A program made the translations under genes and the position numbers. From positions 1 to 64,000 of the forward strand of contig PYSS01000048.1 of the NCBI GenBank assembly GCA_003049465.1: a stretch of 64,000 bases of DNA, given 5' to 3'. Of this stretch, positions 22,866-34,791 are shown in pieces. The DNA is from Magnaporthiopsis rhizophila (taxonomy: Eukaryota > Ascomycota > Sordariomycetes > Magnaporthales > Magnaporthaceae). Each line of letters opens with the position of its first letter. Positions within the stretch are counted from its first letter, which is position 1. Under the pieces are notes generated by a model. It was not told the DNA's origin and did no database searches. It was given only the letters and a program-made list of their open reading frames with translations.

Positions 22866-23745
22866 GTGATGACTGGTTCCGAGTTCACCGCTCGACGGAC
22901 GCCCACAACTCTTGTCCTTGTCCTTGTCAGGAAGAAGTCGATTCCAGCCAGCTGCAGACTAGAGCAGCACTGGCGTTCAGGGTTTCGATATTTTGGCTTA
23001 TGATTCTTAGAATGCTGTTGTTCGGTTGTCCTCCAGTTGCGAAGTGGAGGGTTGGGTGGAAGACGGCGGAGAGGAAAAACGGCTGCTAAAAAAAAAAAAA
23101 AAATTACACTTGCGTCAAGTGTAGGCTGGGTAGCTGTGCGGGGAAGGCGTCGTTGGCTTGTTGCAGCGGCAACTGTGCTGGGAATTTTGGGATGCGGCTG
23201 GAATTACGGCTGGGCGGGCAGGCGCGATGGCGGATATATAGCTGAAGGTTTGCACGGGTTGCAGCTGCCTGTCCACTGGAACGTGGGGGATTGGGGTGGG
23301 TTTTTGAGTCAAAAATGCAAGAGCGCGGTTGGAGCAGGTCGCCACAAATTTTTCACAAGACGGGTTGGAGGGGCCAGTTTCCCTTTTAAAGTTGCTCAGG
23401 CGGCCTGGCTGCTGGTGCTCGCTGCCGCTGGCCCTGCCGGCGCTCGCCTGGGGGGGCGTGGCTCTTGTGCTGCGGGCGGCGTGGGCTGGCTGGCTGGGCT
23501 TAGGCTGTCTGGTGTCGGGCGGGTCGGCAGCTAGGGAGCAATGTGGGTGGGGTGGAGGACAAGATGTGGAGAAGGGGGGGAGACTGGGATCTGAGAAGGG
23601 GGCGGCCAAGATATGGAGGGCGTGGAGGCAACAGGGGGTGTGCTTAGGGCGTGGGGTAGGGTGGCTGTTGGCCCTTCGGATGGATGGGCGGTGGAGCGCC
23701 AGGCCCAAAAGGCTATTGGGAAAGCCCGCGGCCAGCGCCGCACGC
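22866..23745 (-). promoter_or_regulatory. creA 5' region: 880 bp without ATG on the creA strand
   Basis: Reading back from the creA start, the first ATG on the creA strand is at 23748-23746. The opposite strand has about 11 ATGs in the same 880 bp. Such one-sided depletion is expected of a long 5' leader selected against upstream start codons. An A16 run on the plus strand (23088-23103) would be a U tract in the leader. A TATATA lies at about 23235-23240, an alternative core promoter. No transcript evidence is available, so the leader is inferred. Confidence 0.5.
23547..23696 (+). promoter_or_regulatory. cluster of six CreA-type SYGGRG sites upstream of creA
   Basis: GTGGGG at 23547-23552, GTGGAG at 23552-23557, GTGGAG at 23566-23571, GTGGAG at 23622-23627, GTGGGG at 23651-23656 and GTGGAG at 23691-23696, all on one strand, 680-830 bp before the creA start. 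Close paired SYGGRG sites are the arrangement known for functional CreA binding. Further single sites lie nearer the gene (23044-23049, 23283-23288). Confidence 0.5.
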
Positions 23746-24352
23746 CATGGACAGAGGTACCAGCAAATTCGAGCTGAGCAATGTCACATCTGGCTATCAG
23801 GCCCCCAGGTTTCTCAGCCAGCCCCTGATCTGACACCGGCGCCTGGCTGGACTGATCTGGGGACATGGAGATGTGAGTCGTCACCCCCGTGTCGTCTAAC
23901 CGAGCAAAAAGCCGGGGAAAAAAGGGGAAGAAGCCGAGCGTGGCCCCGGCGCCCTTGCAGGAATCCCAAGCAGACAGAAAACCGAAAAGGGACAAATGCA
24001 TACTTAGGAATTGACATACGCGCCACGTCTCAACGCCGTTGCTCCTCCTCCTTGCGTCCAGTCAACGTTCTGGCTTTCGTAGGCCCCCATCTTTCTGGCA
24101 TATTAGCCAGTCACGCCGACGTTGCTGTGTCGTGTCTGTCTGCGTTCGCGACCGAGCCGGAGTCGAAACAACTGCTACCTTGGGGCCGACCTCGTTTCCT
24201 GTTGACGGCGACCAGGGGTGTACAAATGTTATCATCAATGTTATGTCATGTATACCACGGTGTCGCTTCTTGGAGATACTGGGCGGCTGGGCACTTTTTC
24301 TTCTGCGATTTTGGCTTGTGTCATTGACCTGGCAGGGGTGTGGGTGCCTACT

Positions 24353-24367
24353 TCTTTTTTTTTTTTT

Positions 24368-24399
<32 letters not shown>

Positions 24400-24426
24400 T
24401 TTTTTTNTTTTTTTTTTTTTTTTTTT
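24353..24426. repeat. ~70-bp poly-T tract with one unresolved base
   Basis: Almost pure T, interrupted by one C (24380) and one N (24407). The N suggests that sequencing failed to resolve the run, so its true length is uncertain. Confidence 0.95.
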
Positions 24427-26278
24427 CCCTCTTTTATCTTTTTCTTCTATCTTCGTTCACGGACAAAAATCGTGCGCCCCGATAAATTTGAAGGGGATAA
24501 ACGTGATGGTGTGTAGTTGATATGCCTCGATATTGCTCGGTAAGGTACGCGAGTAGCCGCTTGAATGCATTTGCCCCTCCCCGTTTTGTTCCCATCAATG
24601 GTGACGAAGCCCGAAAAGACGGGGAGAAAAAAAAGTTCGGCCGAGCCAGTGATGTCCACTCCCTTCAATCTTGCCTTGTTGTTGTGCCTGGACTGGTCTG
24701 GCCGTTCGCTTCCCCTGGTTCTCCCCAGTCCGTCTCCCCGCCTCTTTCCAGCCTAGGCGCTTCGCACGAAGTCTACGTGCTCCGTTCCACGCTGGTGTAC
24801 CGGCCTGCCAATTTAGACATATCCAAGAAAAAAAAGAAAACATGTTTCTCACGCCCAGGCGGGTGAAAACGGGTATCGTTCACACCCAAGGGTGCAGATA
24901 AATACGGGACACATCAGCCAGGTGGGTTTGAATATGCCAGCAGAGTCAAAGGTCTTTCTTTCGTTCCCGCCCCCCGCTTCCCCAAAAGGCGATTTTTTAT
25001 TTTTTATTCTTAATTCTTTTTTAGTAGACTCATCCTCGGCCGTGTGGAACAGCTCGCCGCTTTCCAACTTGTTAAATTAGGCATTTTCCTGCTGCTGCAC
25101 CGACGGCAAGGTTGTCACCACGAAACGGATATGGATATCGTATGGCTCCGCCGGAAAGCCTCGACAGATATCCCCGCCCAATGTGGGCTGTTGTTGTTCT
25201 TTCCCGCCCAAATCTGACTGTCCGTCTGGATCGTCGAATGACATTGCCCTGCCTAGCCGGGCGGTGTGAAGTGCACGTAGTTGGGTTTGAGGTGGCTGAT
25301 GTGACCGAAGCCAGCAGCGCAGCAAATAGGGAGGCCCAATACCATCGCAGCAATGGCGGCTGGCATCAACCCCATCGGTGCTGCATGCACGAACCATTGG
25401 ATCTCGCAGCTTTTTTGCTCCCTGACTCTTTGCATCCCCCCAGGTGTGCACCAATGTGTCGCCCTGCCCTGGCCGCCCACCGATGAGCTGGCCTTGGCCA
25501 TGCTGGCAAAGGAGAGGGAGAGATATGTGCATAAGGGCGGATCGGCGAGTGAAAGCAAGGGTAAAAAAAGCTGTATGCACCTATGGCTGCTTGAACAGCC
25601 GCCCGATCGCAGAGGCCAAATGCCGCCAGGGTCATCTTTCAGCCCGGGTATGAATCGGGGTTGGACATCTTTCCTCTGTGTACTGCTCCTTGTCCCTGGT
25701 TGGACTTTTTTTAAGCACACATCAAACAGTTCGAGTTCGACTGGGGTTTACGGGAAGTGGGGGTGGGGGCACACCATCTGAATTCGAGTTATTTCAACGA
25801 GTTGAGTGATGAGTGAATCTTTGAGAACGAACTCGTCAGCACAGAGCACGCGCAATCTTATTTTATTTTTTTTCTCTTCTTTTCTTAACTCTTCTTGCTG
25901 TGGACGCCACCTTCTTATATCTAATTTCCACCACCCGTGGCTTTGGTACCATGGCTTTTTTTTGTTTGGCCCGTCCCATCACAACCCCCGTGGGGCCAAT
26001 CCCAATCATTGCCGCCAAGCGCCCTCAGCCCTCAGCTCCCCAGGCAGCTACCCTACCCTGGATAATCACCGCACCTGACCCGGCGTATCGCGGGGAGGGT
26101 ATCACCTCTGCTACATTCTGGTTATGTCATGCGGAGAAGACAAAGGGGAAAAAAAAAAACCCCCAAGTCATGAAGGGGTGGATCTAGTCAAGATAAGGGA
26201 AAAGGGCAGCCAAGGGCTCGTCTGGTGAAAACCGCTAGAGTGGGGTGTGTGAAAGGCCCTTCCTCGGAGCCTTTCCTC

Positions 26279-26302
26279 TTTTTTTTTTTTTTTTTTTTTT
26301 TT
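26279..26302. repeat. T24 homopolymer
   Basis: Run of 24 T in noncoding DNA. Confidence 0.9.
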
Positions 26303-28038
26303 CGTGACCCACAGCCCCTTGTCAGCGGGCGAGGTCTGATATGTGGTGTTTTTGCCAAATGGACAGTCTCCCGTCCCTTTGAGTTTATCCCCACAGTCCA
26401 TTTTTCTTTCTGCGTGACGTGACGTGACGTTCGTCCCCGGCAGCAATCGTGTCCTTAAATCTCTCCATTCAAGGTTCACAAAAGCAAAACAAGTGTGGGA
26501 GTGCGTGGGAGATTTCGACAAAGAGGTTGTGCACCCTGAGCATCTTTTTACGTAATTGGCAAGGCGGCTCTCGTCCGACCCTGGCTGACTTTTGTGGCGC
26601 TGCATGATCGCCCATGTCCAGCTGCTAGCTCCCGCCGGGCGGGTAGTCGCAGCAGATCTTCGTAAAAATGTATTCATTAAGGCACCTTGGGGAGATGATG
26701 GATGGATGGAGGATGGGTCCCACCCATTGCGTAAAGGCTTGCGACCTTGCCGACCTTAATGCCTGCTTTGGGGATTAGGAGGTTTGGGGACGCGACACGG
26801 GGCTGCAACAGCCCGCCCAAGATGCAAAATCCAACACCACCAGCAACGGAATCTGGGGTAAAGCTTGCAAATGCCGGCAGGTTCTTTTCCCCTTGGTCTT
26901 TTCCCTTTCTGTGCCACTCTCGCAACAGCACAACCTCCCAGACCTGGCTTTGCGACCATGCAATAACAATTGCTACCGAGACACCTGTCACCAATGCCCC
27001 GCCCACTTACTGTATAGGTACGCTCCAAAGGTGGCTTCAAGCCAGGCTGTGTTGCTGACGGAGAGCCGGTGCTCCGCAGGGCCGAGGGTCATGTTAGTAA
27101 GTTGCCGCGGAACTTGGTGGTTGATCCACAGCTCCCATGATGATGATATCAGACTCACCTATGCCGGTTACACCTTTACCCGCACCATACCAGTAAGACT
27201 TTTTTGTTCTCCCACCTGTCTTCCTTGATATCTCCCCGCTCGACTCCTGATTCCCTTCCTGAATGGCGTGGCCAGACTGCCCCAGGCGGGAAATTTGGTG
27301 ACACCCTTGTCTGCTTATCGCGACCCCGGCCGAAGCCTCCTCTTCCTTTGAGCGGGTGTGGGGTTAGGTACGCCGGGAGGAGTACTCGGGGTGGTTCAGA
27401 CATTTGATATTTTCGAAGCGACCGCCGAGGCCTCAGGGCTGCTCCGTACGTAAAGTGTCGCCTATTGTGTGTTTGACTGTGTATCCTCAATGCGATGTTA
27501 CATCACGATAGCTTGCTCCGCGCGGCGAGGGGACCACGAGCCGGTTTTCTCGCCTCCGTGAGGGGAGGAGGGGACTGAGGAGCACAATCAATCGATGGAG
27601 TCAACTCCTCTTTCCATGCAAGCACGAACCCTACCGACGTAGCCCCTTGGTTTTCTCATTCTGATATTACCCCGCCAGCCGATTTCTTTTAACTCTCATC
27701 TCACTTTGATGGGCCGGGAGCTGCCGGGGTCTTGCAAAATGAAATGAATGAGGGGTTGTTCACGCCGAAAGCGTGATCCGTGTGCAGCTTGAGCCTCGTG
27801 TTGTTGCAACGAGCCTTATCCTTATTTTGGCCTTTTGTCCTCTTGACACTTGGAGGCCGACCCACAGCCCGCTGCCTCTTACCTATCTCGGTATTGATCC
27901 GGGCTTTCCATTACGTCGGAGCAAGTGCATGCCGCTGCTGCCTCACGGCTCCTCCGTCTGGAGATGAAGCATGGAATTGGCCGAGGCTGCCCATGGGATG
28001 CCCGACGAGGAGGCAGGATTTGATGTTAAGAGTCAGTG

Positions 28039-28091
28039 AAGAGAAAGAGAAAGAGAAAAAGAAAAAGAAAAAGAAAAAGAAGGAAAAAAAA
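28039..28091. repeat. GAAA/GAAAAA purine repeat
   Basis: Imperfect GAAAAA hexamer array ending in an A run; purine-only on the plus strand. Confidence 0.8.
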
Positions 28092-29048
28092 ATCGCCTTC
28101 GCCGGGCAGGCCTCCTCCCCGCCGGAGCTCGCACGGTAAGTAGCACATCTTACGCAAAGCACGCCGTGCGCGACATCACCGAGCCTCAGTCCAGGTTGGA
28201 CGAGTCAGTCTGGGGTATGCGGGTGGGGGACCAAGGCATGGCAGCAGCAGGTTTCCGGATGGTAAGTGTAGAATCTCAGGCTGGCTCTGGCTGTCGTTGC
28301 CATGACTGGCCCAGAGAGGTTCTTTGGCTGGGCGGAGAGAATGCGACAGCCCAGTCAATCGGCCGATGTCGTTATCTCTTGTCATCACGATCTGAGGCCG
28401 CTGCAGTGTACCTAATGTCCAGATAGGTCCTTCACGTCCAGACCTCTTCCCCCTTTTCAGCCGAGATTTTAGCGGTCCACCCGTCGGCTCTAGCGTCGGG
28501 CCTTTGCCACGGACCAATGGCTGGAGCAGCAAGGCAATGACATGCGATTGCCCTTGCATTCCCATGATCTTCGGGAACCCTGTGGTCGTCATTGCGCTCG
28601 CCTGTTATCGATGCCGGCCGGCCGACTCATGCGCCCACCAGATACGGGTAACCGGACAGCCCGCCCCGGCATTGGCAGAAACCTCAGGGGCAGAGAGCGG
28701 AGAGAGAGACATAGACCTTACCCAGCCCGCTGTCCTAGCCCCTACATACAGTCGTACTGTACGGACATCGGCACGCCGGGCAGCGGAGGGAATCTAAATC
28801 ACCAGGCAGCATTCTGTGCATTCATGCGACGATTGTTATGCATGTGAAAAGATCGAAAGAGCAGTAACGGAAACCCAGAACAAAAAAAAGGTCAGATAAA
28901 CAAACCCTACGCCAAGGCTGGAGGAGGGTCCAACCCTCACCGAGCTGTCGCCCGCTCAGGGCGTTTATCTTGGGTTAACGGGCAGCTCAATCGGAAACGG
29001 GTCCAGGCGGGGTTTCTCTTATCGCTGAGCGCGTTCCTCTAGAAATAG

Positions 29049-29114
29049 ACACACGCACACGCACACATACACACACCACATACACACACACATACACACA
29101 CACATACACACACA

Positions 29115-29149
<35 letters not shown>
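29049..29149. repeat. compound (CA)n-(CT)n microsatellite
   Basis: An interrupted CA tract (about 29049-29115, with ACAT and ACGC interruptions) passes directly into an uninterrupted CT tract (about 29117-29149). Confidence 0.9.
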
Positions 29150-29155
<6 letters not shown>

Positions 29156-30674
29156 TCCGCCCCTTCCATCCTTGGAGCTTGAGTACCACAAGTGAGGGGC
29201 CTCTTGTGTAGGGAGACGCGTACGTGGAATGGGGACTGGAGGTGTGCATCGATTTCACCCCGGGTTTCAACGCCTCGAGCCCATTATCCCCTTAATGCCG
29301 ATTTTCCCCGACGCTCCGGGGCCTGATTGGTCCGGCTATTTACTCTTCCAAGCCCCTTGGTCTTTTGTTGACTCAACTGGGAGGATAGTGGGGTCGGTCC
29401 CTTAGTCGCGGGAAAGTCCCTTGGTGGCATTGGTATGGGGAAGGGAGGTTGCCATTTATGTGGGCTACTGCATCATTACGGAACCTATGATTTCGCCATT
29501 ACCCCAGGTACATAGTTGACACATGCTTTGGCTTTGCGCAACGCAATGAAGAAACAGAAGAAGGAATTACGGTTTGGCGTTATTTCGCTACTTGTTTTGT
29601 GACATTCCTACGTAACCCCAAGCGGAACAAACAGGATCAGGCATACATGTCCAGTACAAATGCGGTTGTGAGTTCCGAGAATTATGGAGGATTTGGTGCA
29701 AGCCCCAACGGTTGTTTTAGATCTGAGGCCGCGGAGTCATCGTCTGAGATGTTTCTGGGCGGCTTCTGGGCGGCACTTGGTAAGAGCACCCTGACGTTAC
29801 GGGAACCCGGAATTCGGTGGAGCCACGACCAGACTTTGAGATTTGGGCTGGGCGAATAGGCACAGGTATCGCATCCATATCCATACCTCAGTTAGCGTCG
29901 CTGGGGTTGAATCGCAGTGGAAACTCGGCGCGGCGCCTGCAGGAACCATTGGCGATGAAAAACCCAGCCATGGGAGCACTTTCGCACATGTTCTAGCCAC
30001 GTCAAAATGAAGCCTTGGAATGGAATACCACGTATGGAAGGCCGCCCGACCGTGAGTTTTGCCAAAAACCTTCAGGCCACTTCGGCCCGGGAAAAAGGGG
30101 CCCGCCGCCGCGGCGGTTGCCGTTGTTCATTGCCCTTTTCCCACGTCTTCGCCTCCGCGCCACCCCGGCTTTTAGGTTGTTCCAGCGGTGGCTTTTTTTT
30201 TTCTTTCTTTTTCTTTCTGGCTTCATACCCGACGGATCCCCCAGGCCAGCGACCCTTATGGACAGCGACAGTGCAACATTAAAAAGAAAAAAACCCTACC
30301 CCCAGACTCTCGGAGGGGATAGAATTTCCAGATCCGGATAGGATCGCGGGCGCCTTTCGCCCGGGGGCGTGGACGGACGCCCGGCCGGGGACCTCCCCTG
30401 CTGGACCCCGAAGGGCGAGGGCGAGACGAGGACAGCAAAGAGATAGCTGGAGCACTGAGATTGAAAGTTGGTGGGGAAAAGCTGGGGCGGGGGAGCGGAA
30501 ACAGGGGTGGAATGGGGTCGGGTTTCGGCTGGCTCTCCCGCTGGAAAGTCCATAGTCCCTCTTTCAGGGTTGCCCGACTCTGCGCCCACATGGAGCCGAG
30601 CATATCAATTTCGCATTTTGCAGCCAGTCCGTTCTCGGTCCGTTAGGAGCTCCCCGGAAAGGCCACATAGGATT

Positions 30675-30764
30675 GGAAGAAATAAGAAAGAAAAGAAAAA
30701 AAGAGAGAAAAAAAAAGGAAAAAGGAAAAAGGAAAAAAGAAAAAAAAAGAAAAAAAGGAAAAAA
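30675..30764. repeat. 90-bp polypurine tract (A/G)
   Basis: Nearly pure A and G, built of GAAA, GGAAA and longer A runs. Noncoding on both strands. Confidence 0.85.
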
Positions 30765-32735
30765 CCACGGGCGAGCTGCAAACATCCCCTGCAAATGATG
30801 GCGTTTGCGTAACCGAAAGCGTTCTCTCGGTGGGCGGCTGCTCCTGTTTGCCCCTGGCTGAGCAAATTGATTGCCCAGCAAATCGGCTCGAGCGCCCTCG
30901 CTTCCGGGCACCGCAGCTAGGGGACGGGATACACAAGGCTCGTATCCTTCCCCGGCGGGCCCGAGGGCGTGTACTTTTTTTTTTTCTTTCTTTTCTTTTC
31001 TTCCATCATTTTCTTGGATGCATTTTTTTTCTTTTCTTTCCACTTGTGGTGGCCAACTGCATGTGCCTCACCGCGCGCTCTCCGGCGCTGTCTCTCGCTT
31101 TTCTACAGGCAAGCAAATCTGAGGTCTCCCGAGGACTGAATACAGGGACTAGGCCAAATCAAAGAATAAAAAAAAATAGTCGAGGACGCCAAGCGCGGGG
31201 AATGCGGAAAGGACAAACCATGCGGTTTGTTTCCCCTTGTTTTGCCTCTTTTTTTTTTTTACCCGCCCCAAGTTTGTGCGTGCTCAAGTATCCCTTTTTT
31301 GTGACCGGCATTTCGTCCGACGTCTGCGTTTCGAAGCGCCCTCGCGCACGCCTCCAAATTCCGCTACCGCTGCTTGCCCCTTGCTTCTTTTGTTCTTGCC
31401 ATTTCCCTTTTCGTCGCGTCGTGCAGGTTCCTGCTGCCGCTTGCCGGCTCAGCGGCAGAACAGCCCGCCCCCCGGCCGCAAGCCTCGTTCTGGTGTGTGT
31501 GCTGTGTCGCCACGTATGTCTCCCTCAGGGCGCCAGCCAATCTCCTGCCTGGGACTTTGTGACGCATCCGTTTGATGGCGATCGTCCAAGTCTTGGTAAG
31601 AAAAAGAAGGTGGTGAATCATCTGCTTTCTTTGTCTTGACCGCCTCTCTGCTGCTACCTACCCAGCCTTGTGCTGTTACCCAAAACGCAGTGCCGGGCCG
31701 GCATTCTCCCTGCATGCGCGTCGTCACAGAATGGAAGGGAGAACGATAGCGGAACGTGGCATCGTATGTTTTTTTTGGTTCCCGCGGTATTGTAACCGCA
31801 GCAGTCCAGGAAAACCCCCACTCCTCCATTAATCAGACAGACCAGGATCCGGGTTGGGGTCGAAACGTTTGACGGGATGAAACCAAAAGAAGAAGAGCGA
31901 AAAGAGAGAAAGCAAGCAAAAACTGCCGGCTCCGAGGGACTGTTACCTGGTTTAGCTGTGCAGGGATTTCCCTGCCCCTCCGCGGTAACATGGATGTCCT
32001 GGTCTGATGTGATTCTTGGGGTAAAAATCGCGTCCCTTCAAACCGCCAAGTTTGAGTCCCGGATCTTTGCTTGCATGCTGCTTATCCGACTGGCGATCAG
32101 GCCCGTGCCACGGGGGATGCGTTCTGCGATTTGCTTGCTCACGAAGGTGTTTGGAGACGGACCTGCGGTTCGAGTTGCCTGTCTGCCTGCCGGCCTGCCT
32201 GCCACGTCAAAGACCCTGGAAGTGTGGAGAGGTGTGCTGGGGGCCAAGGGATAACTGAGACGATCGGTGGTGTCCGGCTTTGTCAGATGGACGTTGCATG
32301 AATGCACTCTTTCCGGGCTCGATAGAGTATCCTGAGTTTGGCTGCTGGCCCGGGACGCCAAATAATTTGCCTTTGGCGTCGGACGTTTCTGACAAGAGCA
32401 AATTAAATTGATGCCATGTCATTCGTATCCCAACCGCCTTTTTTTTTCTTTTTTTTTTTCCTGCCTGCCGACTTGCGAAATTGGAGGGTTCGTCTGATGG
32501 AGGGGCAGACACAACCCAAGGTGTTGGGGAGACATTGTCACGTGATGCTAGCCTTCCCTTCCATTTTCCACCTATTTGCAAAACTCAAAGATCGAGACGG
32601 GCAGGAACAGCCGCAACTGAAGCGAAGAAAAGAACAGGCCATCTGGCCCTCAATGCCACCCACCCAAATACGCTGCGAAGGAAAAAAGGCCCACGACGCA
32701 GTCGTAACTTGGCGTCGCAACAGCCGAAAGCGAGA

Positions 32736-34791
32736 ATGGACCTCTACTATTCGGTCCACGGACGTGATGTGTCTAGTTTCGACCTGCCGTCAACGCGTGA
32801 GTTTGATTGTTTTTTTAATGGCTTGGTCTGGCAGCATCAGCAGCCGCCATCCAAGACCTCCTTTCTCGCGTGCCCAAACGCTAAAGTCGGATTCCACACG
32901 GCCAGATCGGCTACCTACAGTCTCAGCCGCACAGGCGCATGCAGATCTAAGTTGTGACCCCTCGCGGTTCGTATCCACGGGTCTCGACGCCTTGGACGTG
33001 CAGCTGTCCGCGACCCCTGGCAACGACAACGACGACAACGGCGACGATGATCACGCATCCGCCGCCACCGCCGCCGCGGGGCCGGTTGGGGGTGGCGTGC
33101 AGAGGGGTATCGTGACCGAGATATGGGGTCCGCCTGGGGTCGGCAAAACATCACTTGGGTAAGTCCAGCCGTCCACCTTTTTTGCCATTGCTTCCTCCTT
33201 CTCCATACATACAATCGTCCCGGGCGTTGGGTGGCGGCGGTGATTGCGGTGGTGTGGAGGCTCGGGAATGAATGGACATTGCGTTCTCGTCCCCCTATTT
33301 TTTCTATGTTATCCCCGCACTCGAAAGAACGAGGATGTGCTAGCTTGCTAAGACCGTGGCTACTATTTTGACCTTGTTTCTTTTCTCAAGGCTGCACCTC
33401 GCTTCAAACGTCCTCCGTGAAGGACGGGCAGTGGTGTGGGTAGGTCGGTTTGTTCATCTCACCCTCCCTACCCTGGACGGAAACGGAGAGAGCCTATTCG
33501 CTTCGGGTGCTGATGACAAGGGGCTACGCACCGAAATAGATGCCTTCAGTAGAGTTTGTCCCCCAAGATTGTATGTGGCTGCCGGCACAGACGAGGCGGA
33601 CGACGGCGGGACGAGGCTGGACGAAGATTTTGTCCACTACACGTGTCCAACTCTCCCCCATCTCATCGCTCTGCTCTGCAGGCCGAGCGTAGGCTGCATA
33701 CCGCAGAACACGTCGCTCGTTGTGGTCGATTCTCTATCGACGCTGGTCAACCATGCATTCCCGAGGATCGCAGACTCGAAGCCTATCACGCTCAAGAATG
33801 GCACAAAAGGTGATTACCCGCTGTCCCCCGGCGCCAGGCCGTCCGCTCTGGATTTTGCCCCAACCGGCACCGGGCGGGTTCTCCTGCAGCAACGCGGCCA
33901 GAGACAGAGCCAAGACTGATCTTCGTATTCGAATATTTGCCTACCAGTTCCGTCACAGGTCGCCAAGAGACAGCAGACTCTACAGTACGTGGCCGGGGCG
34001 CTGCAGAAGCTTGCGGCAACCCGCAACCTTGCTGTTGTCGTCCTGAGCCAATGTGCCACCAGGATGCAAGCCAGCAACAGCGAGCGAGGAGCCGCTGCCT
34101 CCCTCATCCCCGCCGTTAATGCCAGCGCGTGGGAGGAGGGCGTCTCCACACGAGTGGTCCTCTTCAGGGACTGGTCCATGCAGGACGGCACCGCAACTGC
34201 CGCCCGCTTCGCCGCCGCCCTGAAAATCAACGGCAAAAGAGTGGAGGACGAGGCCGTCCGGCTGGCCGCCTTTGATATTGGAACCGTATGTTGCCAATCC
34301 GATCGTGTCCGCATTTTGGCGCCATTCTTTATATTAGTGGCCCGCTTTATTTTTTTTTTTAATTTTTTTTTTTTTTTTTTTTATCTCCATTATGCTGACC
34401 AGAAGGACTTGCATTGCTGGAACGGTGTGTACAGGCCGGGTTGATACCTGTGTCACTCGACCGCGGCTGCGTGCCCAACATGGCGTCCTTGACGTTTGCC
34501 TCACGGCCGAAGCGCAGACGTGGAGACGGGGACCTTGAGGTTCCAGACAGCGATGACGATGAAGACTACGGCTGGCAGGACGAGGATGCCACGGCGCTCC
34601 CGCCAATGCCGCCACAGTGGCAGGGGAGCGAGGACGTCCTGCTTGGCAGAGACTCGGATGATTCGGAGGAGGAGGGGGAGGGAGGAGACGGCAGCAGCAG
34701 CGACAGGCAAGGCGAGCCGGCGGCCAAGGAGACCGAGGAGGCCGAGACGGAGGAAGCCGCGGCCAATGCCGACAGCCACACCCACCGGTGA
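32736..34791 (+). CDS. Rad51-paralogue recombination ATPase, Rad55/Rhp55-like
   Basis: RecA/Rad51-fold ATPase expected to act in homologous recombination as a Rad51 mediator. Exons 32736-32796, 32906-33158, 33391-33809, 33948-34285 and 34435-34791 give 475 aa. The N-terminus MDLYYSVHGRDVSSF joins to PSTHRLPTVSAAQA. Walker A is GPPGVGKTSL at 95-104, after IVTEIW; Walker B is LVVVDSLS at about 214-221; QQTLQYVAGALQKLA and NLAVVVLSQCATRM follow, as in Rad51-like proteins. The last ~110 residues are an acidic Asp/Glu/Ser tail (VPDSDDDEDYGW), probably disordered. An acidic insert (DNDDNGDDD) precedes the ATPase core. Intron 4 (149 bp) holds a long T run. The family is clear; Rad55 rather than Rad57 or Xrcc2/Rlp1 is a judgement from the GPPGVGKT core. 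Confidence 0.78.
34350..34382 (+). repeat. poly-T tract inside intron 4 of the Rad51 paralogue
   Basis: Two T runs split by AA, between the donor at 34286 and the acceptor at 34434; it may act as a long polypyrimidine tract. Confidence 0.85.

Larger units (their letters stand above)
23749..32735. other. 9-kb stretch without a supportable gene
   Basis: From the distal creA upstream region to the Rad51-paralogue gene, no frame carries a domain or joins into a plausible model. The longest (23329-24327 plus, 332 aa) lies over the creA leader on the other strand and is compositionally biased. The stretch holds the poly-T tract with an N, an A/G-rich run at 28039-28090, a CA/CT compound microsatellite and a purine tract, plus T24 at 26279-26302. 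The last 300 bp before 32736 are the leader and promoter of the next gene. Confidence 0.5.

Noticed and set aside
23115..23708. 197-codon minus-strand frame in the creA leader, possible uORF
   Set aside because: It has no ATG; it opens only from a non-ATG codon and reads as Pro/Ser/His low complexity.
23329..24327. 332-codon plus-strand open frame upstream of creA
   Set aside because: Gly/Trp/Leu-biased, no domain, overlaps the G-rich creA upstream region and frames on the other strand.
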